This document shows positions 57,258 through 64,000 of a stretch of 64,000 bases of DNA, piece after piece. Position 1 is the first letter of the stretch, and each line of letters begins with the position of its first letter. Source of the DNA: an uncultured Clostridia bacterium (GTDB lineage Bacteria > Bacillota > Clostridia > TANB77 > CAG-508). The stretch spans positions 78,636 to 142,635 of the forward strand of contig CAKOXT010000004.1 of assembly GCA_934130285.1 (NCBI GenBank), written 5' to 3'. Below the pieces are notes generated by a model, which was given only the letters and a program-made list of their open reading frames with translations, made no database searches and had not been told where the DNA came from. The position numbers and the translations under genes were made by a program.

Positions 57258-57812
57258 ATGAAAGCAACAGGTGTAGTAAGAAGAATAGATGATTTAGGCA
57301 GAATAGTAATTCCAAAAGAGATAAGAAGAACGTTAAGAATTGGAGAAGGATCACCATTAGAAATTTTTACAGAAAAAGATGGAGAGATAGTATTAAAAAA
57401 ATATTCTCCAATTGGAGAATTATCGGAATTTGCATCTAATTATGCGGATACATTATCAAAAACAACTGGACATATTGCCTGCATTACTGATAAAGATACA
57501 ATAATTGCAGTTGCAGGTGGACTAAAAAAAGATTTATTGGAACAAAATATAAGTAAAGAACTTGAAGAAGTAATAGAAAACAAAGAAATATATACAAGTA
57601 AAGATAATGATGAATTAGCAATACCACTAAGTAAAAATGAAAACAAAGAAAGAATTTTTCATGCACAAGTAATATATCCGATAGTATCTGATGGAGATCC
57701 TGTAGGAAGCGTTGTTTTGATGTCAAAAGAGCCAAATAAAAAAATGACAGATACAGAATTAAAAGTAGTTCAATCAGCAGCTGGAATTTTAGGAAGTCAA
57801 TTAGAAATATAA
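57258..57812 (+). CDS. spoVT: SpoVT, forespore transcription regulator
   Basis: 184 residues, normal for SpoVT. N-terminal AbrB-type swapped-hairpin DNA-binding domain (MKATGVVRRIDDLGRIVIPK, EIRRTLRIGEGSPLEIF) and C-terminal GAF-like domain (~55-184, TGHIACITDKDTIIAVAGG, QSAAGILGSQLEI). It tunes SigG-dependent genes and germination competence. GCAAGGAGG lies before the ATG; monocistronic with a terminator. Confidence 0.97.
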   Translation: MKATGVVRRIDDLGRIVIPKEIRRTLRIGEGSPLEIFTEKDGEIVLKKYSPIGELSEFASNYADTLSKTTGHIACITDKDTIIAVAGGLKKDLLEQNISKELEEVIENKEIYTSKDNDELAIPLSKNENKERIFHAQVIYPIVSDGDPVGSVVLMSKEPNKKMTDTELKVVQSAAGILGSQLEI

Positions 57813-57816
57813 TAAT

Positions 57817-57856
57817 AAGAAGCAGATAAATATAAAAAATTGTCTGCTTCTTTTAA
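57817..57856 (+). terminator. Terminator after spoVT
   Basis: AAGAAGCAGA / TCTGCTTCTT stem followed by TT and A-rich sequence. Confidence 0.75.
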
Positions 57857-57962
57857 CAAAATATATAATTAAAATGGCATAAAAAGAATATTAAAATTAT
57901 TGACATAGCAAAAAAATATATATAAAATAATTATGAAATAATTAACAAAAGAGGAGAAAAAT

Positions 57963-58556
57963 ATGAAAGATACAGTAGATTCAAAAAGGGTTATAGGTAG
58001 CTTTATTGGAAGATACATAGCATTAGCTATAATAATAGGAGGAATATCATTCGTACTTGAAAATGTTGTACCTCAATTTGTGAATTGGGATTTAACAGCA
58101 GGCTTATTAATTTATCAAACAGTGTTGTTTGTAATAAGTACACTATTAACAATAACATTAGCAGTAAAATACTCTACAAAAAATACAAAAATAACAACCA
58201 AAGAAGAAGCACAAAGTATTTCAAAACCAATTCAAACATTATTAATAGTAATAGCATTATTAGTGATGGGAGTAAACGTAATTTATTATACAGGAACAAG
58301 AGCTTCATATATTGCTGATGCTGAAACAAGATATCCAACAATTGAAGGAGTAAGAACAGAACGCGATGAGACATTATTAGCTCAAGAAAAAGTAAACATA
58401 TATGCTATTTCTGGATTCTACTTAGGAGCAAAAGAAGTTATAACAATTCTTACATATGCATATGCAGTAATATATGTTGAAATGATGCTTGAAAATGAAG
58501 TTCAAGCTAAACCAAAGGCAAAAAAAACTAAAAAAGAAGAGAAAGAAGAAGTTTAA
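57963..58556 (+). CDS. Membrane protein, unknown function
   Basis: 197 residues with four hydrophobic helices (~15-35 YIALAIIIGGISFVLENVV, ~45-68 AGLLIYQTVLFVISTLLTI, ~88-108 PIQTLLIVIALLVMGVNVI, ~148-172 AISGFYLGAKEVITILTYAY). One polar loop (~110-145) lies between helices 3 and 4, and the tail is Lys/Glu-rich. Overall design is like the 194-residue membrane protein at 6843-7427, though I see no clear sequence identity. GAGGAG precedes the ATG; a terminator follows. Confidence 0.7.
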   Translation: MKDTVDSKRVIGSFIGRYIALAIIIGGISFVLENVVPQFVNWDLTAGLLIYQTVLFVISTLLTITLAVKYSTKNTKITTKEEAQSISKPIQTLLIVIALLVMGVNVIYYTGTRASYIADAETRYPTIEGVRTERDETLLAQEKVNIYAISGFYLGAKEVITILTYAYAVIYVEMMLENEVQAKPKAKKTKKEEKEEV

Positions 58557-58565
58557 AATAAAGAT

Positions 58566-58598
58566 TAAAAGCTGTTACTTATGTAGCAGCTTTTTTAT
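58566..58598 (+). terminator. Terminator
   Basis: AAAAGCTGTTAC / GTAGCAGCTTTT stem (one bulge), tetraloop, T-run. Confidence 0.85.
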
Positions 58599-58639
58599 AT
58601 ATAAAAATAAAAAATAAGAAGCGGAAAGTATTATAATAC

Positions 58640-58668
58640 TTGCATTTTTTGAAAAAATATAATATAAT
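58640..58668 (+). promoter_or_regulatory. SigA promoter of alaS
   Basis: TTGCAT (58640-58645), a 17-base spacer, TATAAT (58663-58668), 24 bases before the start codon. No T-box is present. Confidence 0.7.
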
Positions 58669-58691
58669 TTTTAATCGTTAAGGAGGCCGAA

Positions 58692-60443
58692 ATGAAAGCA
58701 ATTGAAATTAGAAATAAGTATTTAAAATTTTTTAAGGAACATGGTCATGCGATAATTCCAAGTGCGCCAGTAATACCTGAAAATGATCCATCAGTATTAT
58801 TTACAACAGCAGGAATGCAACCACTAGTTCCATATCTTCTTGGAGAGAAACATCCGGAAGGAACAAGATTAACAGATTATCAAAAATGTGTAAGAACAAA
58901 TGATATAGATGAAGTTGGAGACAATAGACATTTAACATATTTTGAAATGCTAGGAAATTGGTCTCTAGGAGATTATTTTAAAGAAGAGTCAATAGCAATG
59001 AGCTATGAATTTCTTACAAAGGAATTAGGAATTCCAAATGAAAAATTGTCAGTAACATGTTTTGCAGGAGATGAAGATTGTGCAAGAGACACAGTTGCAT
59101 ATGAATGTTGGAAAAAGGCTGGAATTCCAGATGAGAGAATATACTTCTTCGGAAAAGATGATAATTGGTGGATTGCAGGAGAAGAAGGACCATGTGGACC
59201 AGATACAGAAATGTTTTATGATACTGGAAAGCCAAAATGCTCACCAGAATGTAATCCAGCATGTGATTGTGGTAAATATGTAGAAATATGGAATAACGTT
59301 TTTATGGAATTCTATAAAGATAAAAATGGATATAGAAAGTTAGAACAAAAAAATGTTGATACTGGTTTAGGGTTAGAGAGAATGACTATGTTGCTACAAG
59401 GAAAGAAAACACCATATGAAATAGAAATATTTGCACCAGTAATGAAAAAATTAGAAGAATTACAAAAAGTAGATAGTATAGAAAGCAGAAGAATAATAAC
59501 AGAACATTTACGTTCAAGCATGATGATTATAAATGATGGAGGAAGACCAAGCAACGTAGATAGAGGTTATATTTTGAGAAGATTGCTTCGTAGAATGACA
59601 AGACATATGAATAAGCTAGAAATTGATTTAAACAAAATGCCTGAAATAATAGATGTATCAATAGATAGTTTAAAAGAACTTTATCCAGAATTAGAAAAGA
59701 ATAAAGAAATAATAAAACAAGTAATCATTGCAGAAAAAGATAAATTTACTAAAACTTTACAAAAAGGCGAAAAAGAATTTGAAAAAGTATCAACTAGATT
59801 AAAAGAAAATGGACAAAAGGTAATTGATGCGCAAACAGTATTTAATTTATATGAGACATATGGCTTCCCACCAGAAATGACTGAAGAATTAGCTAAAGAA
59901 GAAGGGCTTGAAGTTGATATGGAAAACTATCAAAAACTATTTGAAGAGCATCAAGCAAAATCAAGAATGGGAAGTGAAGCAAAATTTAAAGGTGGATTGG
60001 CATCAACAGGAGAAATGGAAGTTAAATATCATACAGCTACTCACTTGTTGAATGCAGCACTAAAAAAAGTACTAGGAGATCACGTACATCAAAAAGGAAG
60101 TAATATTACAGCTGAAAGATTAAGATTCGATTTTTCACATGGAGCCAAAATGACAGATGAAGAAAAGAAAAAAGTTGAAGATTTAGTAAATGAATATATT
60201 AAACAAGATATAAAAGTTGAAAGACTTGAAATGAAAAAAGATGAAGCTATAGCTTTAGGTGCTGAAGCAATGTTCCTAGAAAAATACGGAGATGAAGTAA
60301 CTGTATATAAAATAGGAGATGTTTCTTTAGAATTATGTGGAGGACCTCATGTAAGTAGAACAGGAGAACTTGGAACATTCAAAATAAAGAAAGAAGAAGC
60401 ATCATCATCAGGAGTTAGAAGAATAAAAGCTATATTAGAATAA
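58692..60443 (+). CDS. alaS: Alanyl-tRNA synthetase, compact form without C-Ala domain
   Basis: 583 residues versus about 875 in E. coli; AAGGAGGCCGAA precedes the ATG. Class II catalytic domain (SVLFTTAGMQPLVPYLLGEK, HLTYFEMLGNWSLGDYFKEE, WNNVFMEFY, NVDTGLGLERM) and tRNA-recognition helices, then a full editing domain with HTATH (H447, H451) and CGGPH (C549, H553). It ends right after GVRRIKAILE. The beta-barrel segment that normally precedes HxxxH and the whole C-Ala domain are missing. The HIT gene begins 15 bases later, so there is no decayed remnant. Confidence 0.95.
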   Translation: MKAIEIRNKYLKFFKEHGHAIIPSAPVIPENDPSVLFTTAGMQPLVPYLLGEKHPEGTRLTDYQKCVRTNDIDEVGDNRHLTYFEMLGNWSLGDYFKEESIAMSYEFLTKELGIPNEKLSVTCFAGDEDCARDTVAYECWKKAGIPDERIYFFGKDDNWWIAGEEGPCGPDTEMFYDTGKPKCSPECNPACDCGKYVEIWNNVFMEFYKDKNGYRKLEQKNVDTGLGLERMTMLLQGKKTPYEIEIFAPVMKKLEELQKVDSIESRRIITEHLRSSMMIINDGGRPSNVDRGYILRRLLRRMTRHMNKLEIDLNKMPEIIDVSIDSLKELYPELEKNKEIIKQVIIAEKDKFTKTLQKGEKEFEKVSTRLKENGQKVIDAQTVFNLYETYGFPPEMTEELAKEEGLEVDMENYQKLFEEHQAKSRMGSEAKFKGGLASTGEMEVKYHTATHLLNAALKKVLGDHVHQKGSNITAERLRFDFSHGAKMTDEEKKKVEDLVNEYIKQDIKVERLEMKKDEAIALGAEAMFLEKYGDEVTVYKIGDVSLELCGGPHVSRTGELGTFKIKKEEASSSGVRRIKAILE

Positions 60444-60458
60444 ACAAAGGAGAAAAAT

Positions 60459-60797
60459 ATGAGTGATTGTATATTTTGCAAAATTGCAAATAAAGAAATA
60501 AATTCAGAAATAGTGTATGAAAATAAAAATGTTGTAGCATTTAAAGATTTAAATCCAAAAGCTAAAATACATATTTTGATAGTTCCTAAAAAACACTACG
60601 AAACAATATTAGATTTAGATGAAAAAGAAATTATGGAAGATATGTTAACAGCGGTAAAAGAAATTGCTAAAGAATATAAAATAGAAGAAGACGGATTCAG
60701 GCTAATAAATAATTGTAAAGAATATGGAGGACAAGAAGTAATGCACTTACATATCCATATGCTAGGGGGAGAAAAGCTAACAACTACTATAAATTAA
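60459..60797 (+). CDS. HIT-family nucleotide-binding hydrolase
   Basis: 112 residues, AAAGGAGAAAAAT before the ATG. Begins CIFCKIANKEINSEIVYENK and carries the histidine triad HLHIHMLGG near the C-terminus, like bacterial HinT/Hit. Such proteins hydrolyse AMP-lysine or adenosine phosphoramidates, including by-products of aminoacyl-adenylates, which fits its place after alaS. Confidence 0.96.
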   Translation: MSDCIFCKIANKEINSEIVYENKNVVAFKDLNPKAKIHILIVPKKHYETILDLDEKEIMEDMLTAVKEIAKEYKIEEDGFRLINNCKEYGGQEVMHLHIHMLGGEKLTTTIN

Positions 60798-60856
60798 CAT
60801 TGCAGAGTTAACGAGATAATGGTTATAATACTAGTAAAGTGGAGGTACATTATTTA

Positions 60857-61600
60857 ATGGAATCTAAAAGAAAAAATATTTTAACATTAATATTAATTAT
60901 AGTAATAGTTATAATTGCAGGAATTATTGGATACATTGGATTTGAATTAATAAATGAAAATGTAAAGCAAGGAAACGCAGAAGATATAACTGACGAGTTT
61001 GATGACCTAATTCCAACAGTAACAGAAGAAGAACTTGCAGAAAGCGAATCAGAAAATGTAGATATAACTAACGAAGAATCGCCAGAACAAAATCAAGGAA
61101 TATCTCAAACCAATCAAAACGGAGGCAGTACTTCTGGAACAGGAAATAAAGGTACTTATACAAGAAAGAACTATTCATCAACAGGAGTTAGCATAGGTGG
61201 ATATTGGGTAGTTGGAACAATTAGAATACCAGCTACAGGAATAAAATATTCGATTTTTTCACAAGGAACACCTCAGGCTCTAGAAAGAGGAGTAGGGCAA
61301 GTATATACTTCAAATGGTCTAAATCAACCAGGAGATACAGTTATTGCAGGACATAATTATAGAAATAGATTATTTTTTTCTAGAAATAAAAACTTAAAAG
61401 ATGGAGACAAAATAATAATAAAAGATACGTCTGGTGTTGAAGTAACATATTCAGTATATTATAAATTTATAACAACATCATCAGATGCAACATTTTATGA
61501 AAGAGATACTGGAGGAAAAAGAGAAATAACATTAACTACATGTACAGATCAAGGAACTAAAACTGGAGAAAGATATATTATATATGCAAGAGAAGTATAA
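60857..61600 (+). CDS. Sortase, first of three
   Basis: 247 residues from ATG 60857 (GGAGG ten bases upstream). N-terminal anchor helix (~8-30, LTLILIIVIVIIAGIIGYIG), an acidic then Gly/Ser/Thr linker (~35-110), and a sortase domain with GTIRIPATGIKYSIF, GDTVIAGHNYRNRLFFS (catalytic His), EITLTTCTD (catalytic Cys) and ERYIIYAREV (Arg). A membrane transpeptidase that attaches surface proteins to the wall or polymerises pili; closest to the class D-like group by motif shape. Longer linker than its two neighbours. Confidence 0.93.
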   Translation: MESKRKNILTLILIIVIVIIAGIIGYIGFELINENVKQGNAEDITDEFDDLIPTVTEEELAESESENVDITNEESPEQNQGISQTNQNGGSTSGTGNKGTYTRKNYSSTGVSIGGYWVVGTIRIPATGIKYSIFSQGTPQALERGVGQVYTSNGLNQPGDTVIAGHNYRNRLFFSRNKNLKDGDKIIIKDTSGVEVTYSVYYKFITTSSDATFYERDTGGKREITLTTCTDQGTKTGERYIIYAREV

Positions 61601-61608
61601 AGAAAAAA

Positions 61609-61634
61609 GATACCATAAAAATGGTATTTTTTTG
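61609..61634 (+). terminator. Terminator between sortases 1 and 2
   Basis: GATACCAT / ATGGTATT stem with AAAA loop and TTTTTTTT. Confidence 0.85.
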
Positions 61635-61648
61635 CGTATTACAAGTAA

Positions 61649-61678
61649 TTGACAAAGAGATGAAAAAAAGTGTAAAAT
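61649..61678 (+). promoter_or_regulatory. Promoter of sortases 2 and 3
   Basis: TTGACA (61649-61654), an 18-base spacer, TAAAAT (61673-61678). Confidence 0.7.
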
Positions 61679-61714
61679 ATAAGTGTATGATAAATGTAAT
61701 ATGAGGTGAAAAAA

Positions 61715-62374
61715 ATGAAAAATAATAATACATATAGTAAAATATTAACAGTTGCACTTATAGTGGTAATATTAGCGATTGTTGGAGTGCTTGGATATTT
61801 GGCATATACTGCATTTGCAGAAAAGAAGATGGGAGACAACGCTCAGCAGGCAGCCGAAGAGTTCGAAAAAACAATTACAGGTACAGGAAAAAAAGCAAGT
61901 TCAGGAAATTCAACATTGAACGAATTAAATACAACCTCAAACAGAAATAATAAAAAATATCTAGAAGGATATGAGATTCTAGGAACAATTGAAATACCAA
62001 AAACAAAATTAAAATGTACAATACTTAGTGAAGTAACAAAAAGATCAATAGAAATAGGAGTCGGAAAAATATATACGACATCAGGTTTGAATCAACCAGG
62101 TACAACAGTAATATATGGACATAACTACAGAAACTCTTTATTCTTTTCTAAAAATAAGGAGTTAACCAATGGGGACAAGATATATATATTAGATCAAACA
62201 GGAACTAAGCTTACATATGAAGTATATAATTCATTTGAAACGACAAGTACAGATACAAGTTTCTATACCAATACAGATACACAAGGAAAGGCAGAAATTG
62301 TATTATCAACATGTACAGATGACGCCAGTACTACAGATAAACGTTTTATAATTCAAGCTAGAGAAGTTGATTAA
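61715..62374 (+). CDS. Sortase, second of three
   Basis: 219 residues from ATG 61715 behind GAGGTGAAAAAA. Anchor helix (~11-33, LTVALIVVILAIVGVLGYLA), short linker, sortase domain with GTIEIPKTKLKCTIL, TVIYGHNYRNSLFFSKNKEL (His), EIVLSTCTDDA (Cys) and KRFIIQARE (Arg). Very similar in its domain to the next gene, so the pair looks like a tandem duplication. Confidence 0.94.
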   Translation: MKNNNTYSKILTVALIVVILAIVGVLGYLAYTAFAEKKMGDNAQQAAEEFEKTITGTGKKASSGNSTLNELNTTSNRNNKKYLEGYEILGTIEIPKTKLKCTILSEVTKRSIEIGVGKIYTTSGLNQPGTTVIYGHNYRNSLFFSKNKELTNGDKIYILDQTGTKLTYEVYNSFETTSTDTSFYTNTDTQGKAEIVLSTCTDDASTTDKRFIIQAREVD

Positions 62375-62395
62375 TAAAAGAAAGGGAAGAAAAAT

Positions 62396-63073
62396 ATGTC
62401 AAGTAATGGATATGCAGAAGACAGAAATAAAAAAAGTAAAATTTTAGGTGGAATATTAATAGCAGCAATTATAATATTGATAGTTGCACTAGCTTTTATT
62501 GGATATAAGATGTTGAATCCTAAGAAAGAAAGCCCAGAAGTTGAACAACAAGCAGAGCAGAAAGTATTAAGCGGAAGCGGACAAAAAAGTAATAGCACAG
62601 GCGGAGAATTATCATCAATAGAAACATCATCAAAAAGTAAAGCAAAAAAGAAACTTGAAGACTATGAAATTATAGGAGCGATTGAAATACCTAAAACAGG
62701 TCTAAAATGTGATATTTTAAATGAAGTAACAAAAAGGTCAATTGAAATTGCAGTTGCAACGATCTATTCGACTGGAGGCTTGAACCAACCAGGAAATACA
62801 GTAATATATGGACATAATTATAGAAATTCATTATTCTTCTCTAAAAATGATGAATTATCAGTTGGAGATAAAATCTATATAACTGATGAAGAAGGAAATA
62901 AAAAAACATATAAAATATATGATAAATTTGAAACAACAAGCACAGATACAAGCTTCTATACAAAGACTGCAGAAATGACAGGAGGAAAAGCGGAAGTTAC
63001 ATTATCAACATGCACAGATGATGCAAGCCAAACAGATAGAAGGCTTATTATATTGGCAAGTGCAGAAGAATAG
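62396..63073 (+). CDS. Sortase, third of three
   Basis: 225 residues, GAAAGGGAAGAAAAAT before the ATG, 21 bases after sortase 2. Anchor helix (~20-42, ILIAAIIILIVALAFIGYKM), linker, then GAIEIPKTGLKCDIL, TVIYGHNYRNSLFFSKNDEL (His), EVTLSTCTDDAS (Cys) and RRLIILA. No cell-wall sorting-signal protein is encoded nearby, so substrates must lie elsewhere. Confidence 0.94.
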   Translation: MSSNGYAEDRNKKSKILGGILIAAIIILIVALAFIGYKMLNPKKESPEVEQQAEQKVLSGSGQKSNSTGGELSSIETSSKSKAKKKLEDYEIIGAIEIPKTGLKCDILNEVTKRSIEIAVATIYSTGGLNQPGNTVIYGHNYRNSLFFSKNDELSVGDKIYITDEEGNKKTYKIYDKFETTSTDTSFYTKTAEMTGGKAEVTLSTCTDDASQTDRRLIILASAEE

Positions 63074-63113
63074 ATAATAGAAATAAAAAATATAAGAAAA
63101 TTATAAAAATGGG

Positions 63114-63142
63114 TTGACAAACAAAAATAAAAATATTAAAAT
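63114..63142 (+). promoter_or_regulatory. SigA promoter of the tRNA-His/tRNA-Gln unit
   Basis: TTGACA (63114-63119), a 17-base spacer, TAAAAT (63137-63142). Confidence 0.85.
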
Positions 63143-63159
63143 ATAAGAGCGTTTGAAAT

Positions 63160-63237
63160 GGTGGATATAGCGCAGTTGGTTAGAGCGCCAGTTTGTGGCA
63201 CTGGAGGCCGTGGGTTCGAATCCCACTTTCCACCCCA
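63160..63237 (+). tRNA. tRNA-His (anticodon GTG)
   Basis: Starts with the extra G(-1) opposite C73; acceptor GTGGATA/TTTCCAC (one U-U mismatch), anticodon loop TTGTGGC giving GTG, T loop TTCGAAT, encoded CCA. Confidence 0.95.
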
Positions 63238-63252
63238 TTTTAAATTAAATAT

Positions 63253-63327
63253 TGGGCTGTAGCCAAGCGGTAAGGCACCAGACTTTGACTCTGGCATGCG
63301 TGTGTTCGAATCCCACCAGCCCAACCA
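63253..63327 (+). tRNA. tRNA-Gln (anticodon TTG)
   Basis: Acceptor TGGGCTG/CAGCCCA, anticodon loop CTTTGAC giving TTG, T loop TTCGAAT, encoded CCA. Fifteen bases after tRNA-His, same transcript. Confidence 0.96.
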
Positions 63328-63361
63328 TAAGACTTTCGATTATGAAAGTCTTATTTTTTTG
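63327..63361 (+). terminator. Terminator of the tRNA pair
   Basis: ATAAGACTTTC / GAAAGTCTTAT stem followed by TTTTTTT. Confidence 0.9.
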
Positions 63362-63840
63362 CAATAAAAAGAAAATAAATAAATTAATAGAATGACAGTT
63401 CGTTCGATCCAAAATGGTAATTAAGATAAAAAGTGCGAAAAATGTAATAAAGGACAATAGATAATAAAACAAGATATGCTAATTAGAATACTAGAATCAA
63501 AAATAAACGATTATAGCAAATAGATACATAATTAGACAAATGAATAGATAAAACGCAATATTAGCTAAATATGAAATAAAACGTATTGAATAAAATTTGA
63601 TATTGATATTAAAATCATATATAAGACAAACGTAAAATGATAATAGTAATAAAGAACTATAATGCGATATGAATAATAAAAGGCATAATAGTCAAATTTA
63701 TAATAGGAAAAAACTTAAAAAATGGCAATACAAACAATGCAAAAGCGGCTTAAAAACTTAGAACTGAAGTGATATAAAAAGCGTCTATAATAAATGTGTA
63801 ATGCCATAGTAATATTTTTGAAAAATATTTGTAAAAAAGT
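63362..63840. other. Gene-free AT-rich stretch
   Basis: About 480 bases with no open frame of useful length, no ribosome binding site and no tRNA. It has many scattered CG-containing words (AAACGTA, AAACGCA, ATGCGATA) in an A-dominated strand. I see no function; it may be a decayed spacer upstream of an rRNA operon. Confidence 0.5.
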
Positions 63841-63841
63841 G

Positions 63842-63870
63842 TTGACGAAACGAGAAAAAGATGTTAGAAT
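63842..63870 (+). promoter_or_regulatory. Strong promoter P1 near the right edge
   Basis: TTGACG (63842-63847), a 17-base spacer, TAGAAT (63865-63870), followed by a C-rich start region. Confidence 0.75.
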
Positions 63871-63956
63871 ACTAACCGTACCGAGTAGAACAATGCTTGA
63901 TACAAAGCCTTATTTTAACACTAAAAAAACTTTTTAAAAAAGTTTGAAAAAAGTTA

Positions 63957-63985
63957 TTGACAAGTAACAAAAACGGTGTTAAAAT
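63957..63985 (+). promoter_or_regulatory. Strong promoter P2 near the right edge
   Basis: TTGACA (63957-63962), a 17-base spacer, TAAAAT (63980-63985). Tandem near-consensus promoters 115 bases apart are typical of rRNA operons; the transcribed gene is outside the window. Confidence 0.8.
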
Positions 63986-64000
63986 ACAGAACAGTTGCGA

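Noticed and set aside
60430..60460. alaS truncated by a recent frameshift
   Set aside because: There is no room for a C-Ala remnant: the HIT gene with its own binding site begins 15 bases after the alaS stop.
1..64000. CRISPR arrays, insertion-sequence transposases, integrases or prophage genes
   Set aside because: None seen. The repeated segments present are few, degenerate and lack spacers of uniform length or associated genes.

Overview
The window is strongly AT-rich chromosomal DNA from a spore-forming low-GC Gram-positive bacterium, most likely an uncultured member of the Clostridia. Evidence for this: spoIVB, spoVG and spoVT with matching sporulation-sigma promoter motifs, a T-box leader before pheST, AGGAGG-type ribosome binding sites with frequent TTG/GTG starts, zinc-ribbon S14, S4 and adenylate kinase, and the Firmicute S10-spc-alpha ribosomal superoperon.

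Layout. 1-2.9 kb: two secreted/pilin-like proteins at the end of a locus that begins outside the window. 3-6.3 kb: spoIVB, murC (minus) and spoVG. 6.5-8.5 kb: tRNA-Leu, a membrane protein, trmL and tmRNA (ssrA). 8.5-12.4 kb: membrane-anchored proteins (SUMF1-like, DUF5050-like) and coiled-coil or unknown proteins. 12.4-18.1 kb: Phe T-box, pheS-pheT, a compositionally foreign small gene and asnS. 18.3-21.3 kb: ruvA, rarA and paired half-size TauE/SafE proteins. 22-29 kb: two-OB-fold SSB-like protein, EEP phosphodiesterase, GT-C-like membrane protein, rluD, rluB, S1-domain protein and a replication-relaxation-like protein. 29-33.3 kb: repeat-rich intergenic region, feoAB, TSCPD protein, DUF308 protein and a RelQ-type alarmone synthetase. 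33.3-34.9 kb: a large orphan protein. 35.1-51.9 kb: one co-directional operon rpsJ...rplQ that includes secY, adk, map, infA, rpmJ and rpoA but lacks rpmD (L30). 52-57 kb: recD2, comFC and a KAP-type NTPase. 57.2-61 kb: spoVT, a membrane protein, a compact alaS and a HIT protein. 60.9-63.1 kb: three tandem sortases. 63.1-64 kb: tRNA-His and tRNA-Gln, a gene-free stretch, then tandem strong promoters facing off the right edge (probably an rRNA operon).

Main discovery. Three conserved genes (ruvA, rluB, recD2) are each interrupted by the same event: one extra C immediately before a conserved glycine GGN codon. The zero-frame codon at each break is therefore CGG, and a +1 shift there restores the full-length protein. 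Reading every CGG triplet in the window by eye, I found no other in-frame CGG in any gene. This fits CGG being an unassigned or vacant codon at which ribosomes shift +1 (or a four-base CGGN decoded as Gly), that is, a recurrent recoding system rather than three unrelated pseudogenes. In recD2 the shift falls inside the Walker A motif, so no functional helicase could be made without it.

Other points of interest: a roughly 250-bp GC-richer orphan gene with its own promoter and terminator between pheT and asnS; a minimal AlaRS lacking the C-Ala domain; several unexplained structured or repeated non-coding segments (before rarA, before feoA, between rplW and rplB, between rplB and rpsS); and a lone KAP NTPase.
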